Assembly: GCF_963576545.1 (NCBI RefSeq)
Contig: NW_026870448.1
Location: 124,001 to 188,000 of the forward strand
Direction: 5' to 3'
Source of the DNA: Limanda limanda
Taxonomy: Eukaryota; Chordata; Actinopteri; Pleuronectiformes; Pleuronectidae
DNA: 64,000 bases
Positions 63,001 through 64,000 of this stretch are shown here, piece by piece (positions within the stretch are counted from its first letter, which is position 1; each line of letters begins with the position of its first letter). Under the pieces are notes generated by a model. It did no database searches, was not told the origin of the DNA, and saw only the letters and a program-made list of their open reading frames with translations. The translations under genes and the position numbers were made by a program.

Positions 63001-64000
63001 GTTATTCAAGAATATCTCTTTCTCCTATGTGCTTTCATCCCTAACCCTAACCCTAACCCTTCCGAAAGTCGGAGAAGCTCAAGGATGGTACCGATCGATG
63101 CGCGCAACCCCATTTAGTGGGGGTAGAGCCTACTTGCAAGTCTCTCCGACCTTCACAAAAAAAGTTATTCAAGAATATCTCCTCAGATTTGGGGGAATTT
63201 CGTCGGTCGACCTCTTCCGAAGGTCGTACAAGCTCGGGGATGGTACCAATCGATCCGAAGGACCCAAATTAGTCCAGATGCAACCACTTTCCAAGTCTCT
63301 CCGACCTTCACAAAAAAAGTTATTCAAGAATATCTCTTTCTCCTATGTGCTTTCATCCCTAACCCTAACCCTAACCCTTCCGAAAGTCGGAGAAGCTCAA
63401 GGATGGTACCGATCGATGCGCGCTACCCCATTTAGTGGGGGTAGAGCCTACTTGCAAGTCTCTCCGACCTTCACAAAAAAAGTTATTCAAGAATATCTCT
63501 TTCTCCTATGTGCTTTCATCCCTAACCCTAACCCTTCCGAAAGTCGGAGAAGCTCAAGGATGGTACCGATCGATGCGCGCAACCCCATTTAGTGGGGGTA
63601 GAGCCTACTTGCAAGTCTCTCCGACCTTCACAAAAAAAGTTATTCAAGAATATCTCCTCAGATTTGGGGGAATTTCGTCGGTCGACCTCTTTCGAAGGTC
63701 GTACAAGCTCGGGGATGGTACCAATCGATCCGCAGGACCCAAATTAGTCCAGATGCAACCACTTTCCAAGTCTCTCCGACCTTCACAAAAAAAGTTATTC
63801 AAGAATATCTCTTTCTCCTATGTGCTTTCATCCCTAACCCTAACCCTAACCCTTCCGAAAGTCGGAGAAGCTCAAGGATGGTACCGATCGATGCGCGCTA
63901 CCCCATTTAGTGGGGGTAGAGCCTACTTGCAAGTCTCTCCGACCTTCACAAAAAAAGTTATTCAAGAATATCTCTTTCTCCTATGTGCTTTCATCCCTAA
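63001..64000 (+). repeat. Terminal-domain 11-mer, copy 2, cut by window end
   Basis: Repeats 61238 onward at +1,763 to the window edge, where an A monomer (63957-64000) is cut just after the first telomere hexamer. The array continues to the right. Confidence 0.87.
63482..63638 (+). repeat. A monomer with one telomere hexamer deleted (157 bp)
   Basis: Copy of 61719-61875 at +1,763. Confidence 0.92.

Larger units (their letters stand above)
1..64000 (+). repeat. Tandem satellite array of telomere-hexamer-bearing A monomers and related B monomers
   Basis: The entire window is made of two alternating monomers, A (163 bp) and B (155 bp), always head-to-tail and in one orientation. By hand I count 274 complete A and 124 complete B monomers between 130 and 63956, plus partial A units at 1-129 and 63957-64000. 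B is always flanked by A; runs of A are one to five long. Both monomers start with the same 18 bp and end with the same 27 bp, so they are diverged copies of one ancestral unit. Monomer copies differ by few substitutions, and many variants recur at fixed spacings, giving higher-order repeats of 481 bp to about 7.7 kb. No unique sequence, gene or mobile element interrupts the array. The monomer lengths are near one nucleosome, as in many eukaryotic satellites. Subtelomeric or centromeric location is inference. Confidence 0.98.

Noticed and set aside
1..64000. CRISPR array (conserved pieces alternating with different pieces)
   Set aside because: There are only two kinds of unit, both repeated many times. 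There are no unique spacers and no cas genes, and the unit length and telomere block fit a eukaryotic satellite.
1..64000. tRNA, 5S rRNA or SINE origin of the monomer
   Set aside because: I looked for box A and box B type sequence (GGTTCGANTCC) and found no acceptable match in A or B. There are no target-site duplications or dispersed copies in the window.
1..64000. Assignment to a named satellite such as the 177 bp repeat of trypanosome minichromosomes or a vertebrate alpha-type satellite
   Set aside because: Unit lengths (163/155) differ and I do not recognise the sequence as any named satellite. A database search with the A and B monomers would be needed to settle this.

Overview
The whole 64 kb window is one uninterrupted tandem satellite array. 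I find no protein-coding gene, RNA gene, transposon, CRISPR array or unique sequence. It is built from two related monomers in a fixed orientation. A is 163 bp and carries one short block of the telomere hexamer, (CCCTAA)3CCC. B is 155 bp and lacks that block. Counting by hand, 274 complete A and 124 complete B monomers fill positions 130-63956, with a partial A at each end. The count closes: 274 x 163 + 124 x 155, corrected for the short and long variants I list, gives exactly the 63,827 bp present.

Organism: eukaryotic. CCCTAA/TTAGGG is the telomere repeat of vertebrates, many invertebrates, many filamentous fungi, kinetoplastids and some algae, so it does not fix the lineage. CpG is barely depleted (hand count: observed/expected about 0.8 in A, 1.0 in B) and GC is about 47%. 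This argues mildly against a heavily methylated vertebrate genome. Every telomere block reads CCCTAA on the + strand, the polarity expected if the nearest chromosome end lies to the left. A subtelomeric array, or a (peri)centromere near a chromosome end, is the likeliest setting. This is inference; no terminal telomere and no unique flank is in the window.

Layout. 1-1735: A-rich lead-in. 1736-12625: two head-to-tail copies of a 5,445 bp block. 12626-18546: mixed block, much of it related to the preceding block at an offset of 5,285 bp. 18547-31230: a second head-to-tail duplication (5,942 and 6,742 bp copies). 31231-38922: mixed block with small 481 bp and 644 bp tandem duplications and the last copy of the left-hand core. 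38923-43096: two 2,087 bp 13-mers. 43741-58832: two large copies (7,387 and 7,705 bp), each containing two 2,250 bp 14-mers. 58833-64000: a partial 14-mer, then a 1,763 bp 11-mer repeated into the window edge. The left 38 kb is marked by a seven-monomer core found ten times. The right 25 kb lacks that core and is marked by other variants, so two higher-order repeat families meet near 38-39 kb.

How the parts may work together (inference): each A monomer offers about one nucleosome length of DNA, one block able to bind TTAGGG-binding proteins and to form a single G-quadruplex/i-motif, and a hairpin-capable element. B monomers never occur next to each other and act as isolated telomere-free spacers. 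Long open frames are a by-product of arithmetic: one A plus one B is 318 bp, a multiple of three.
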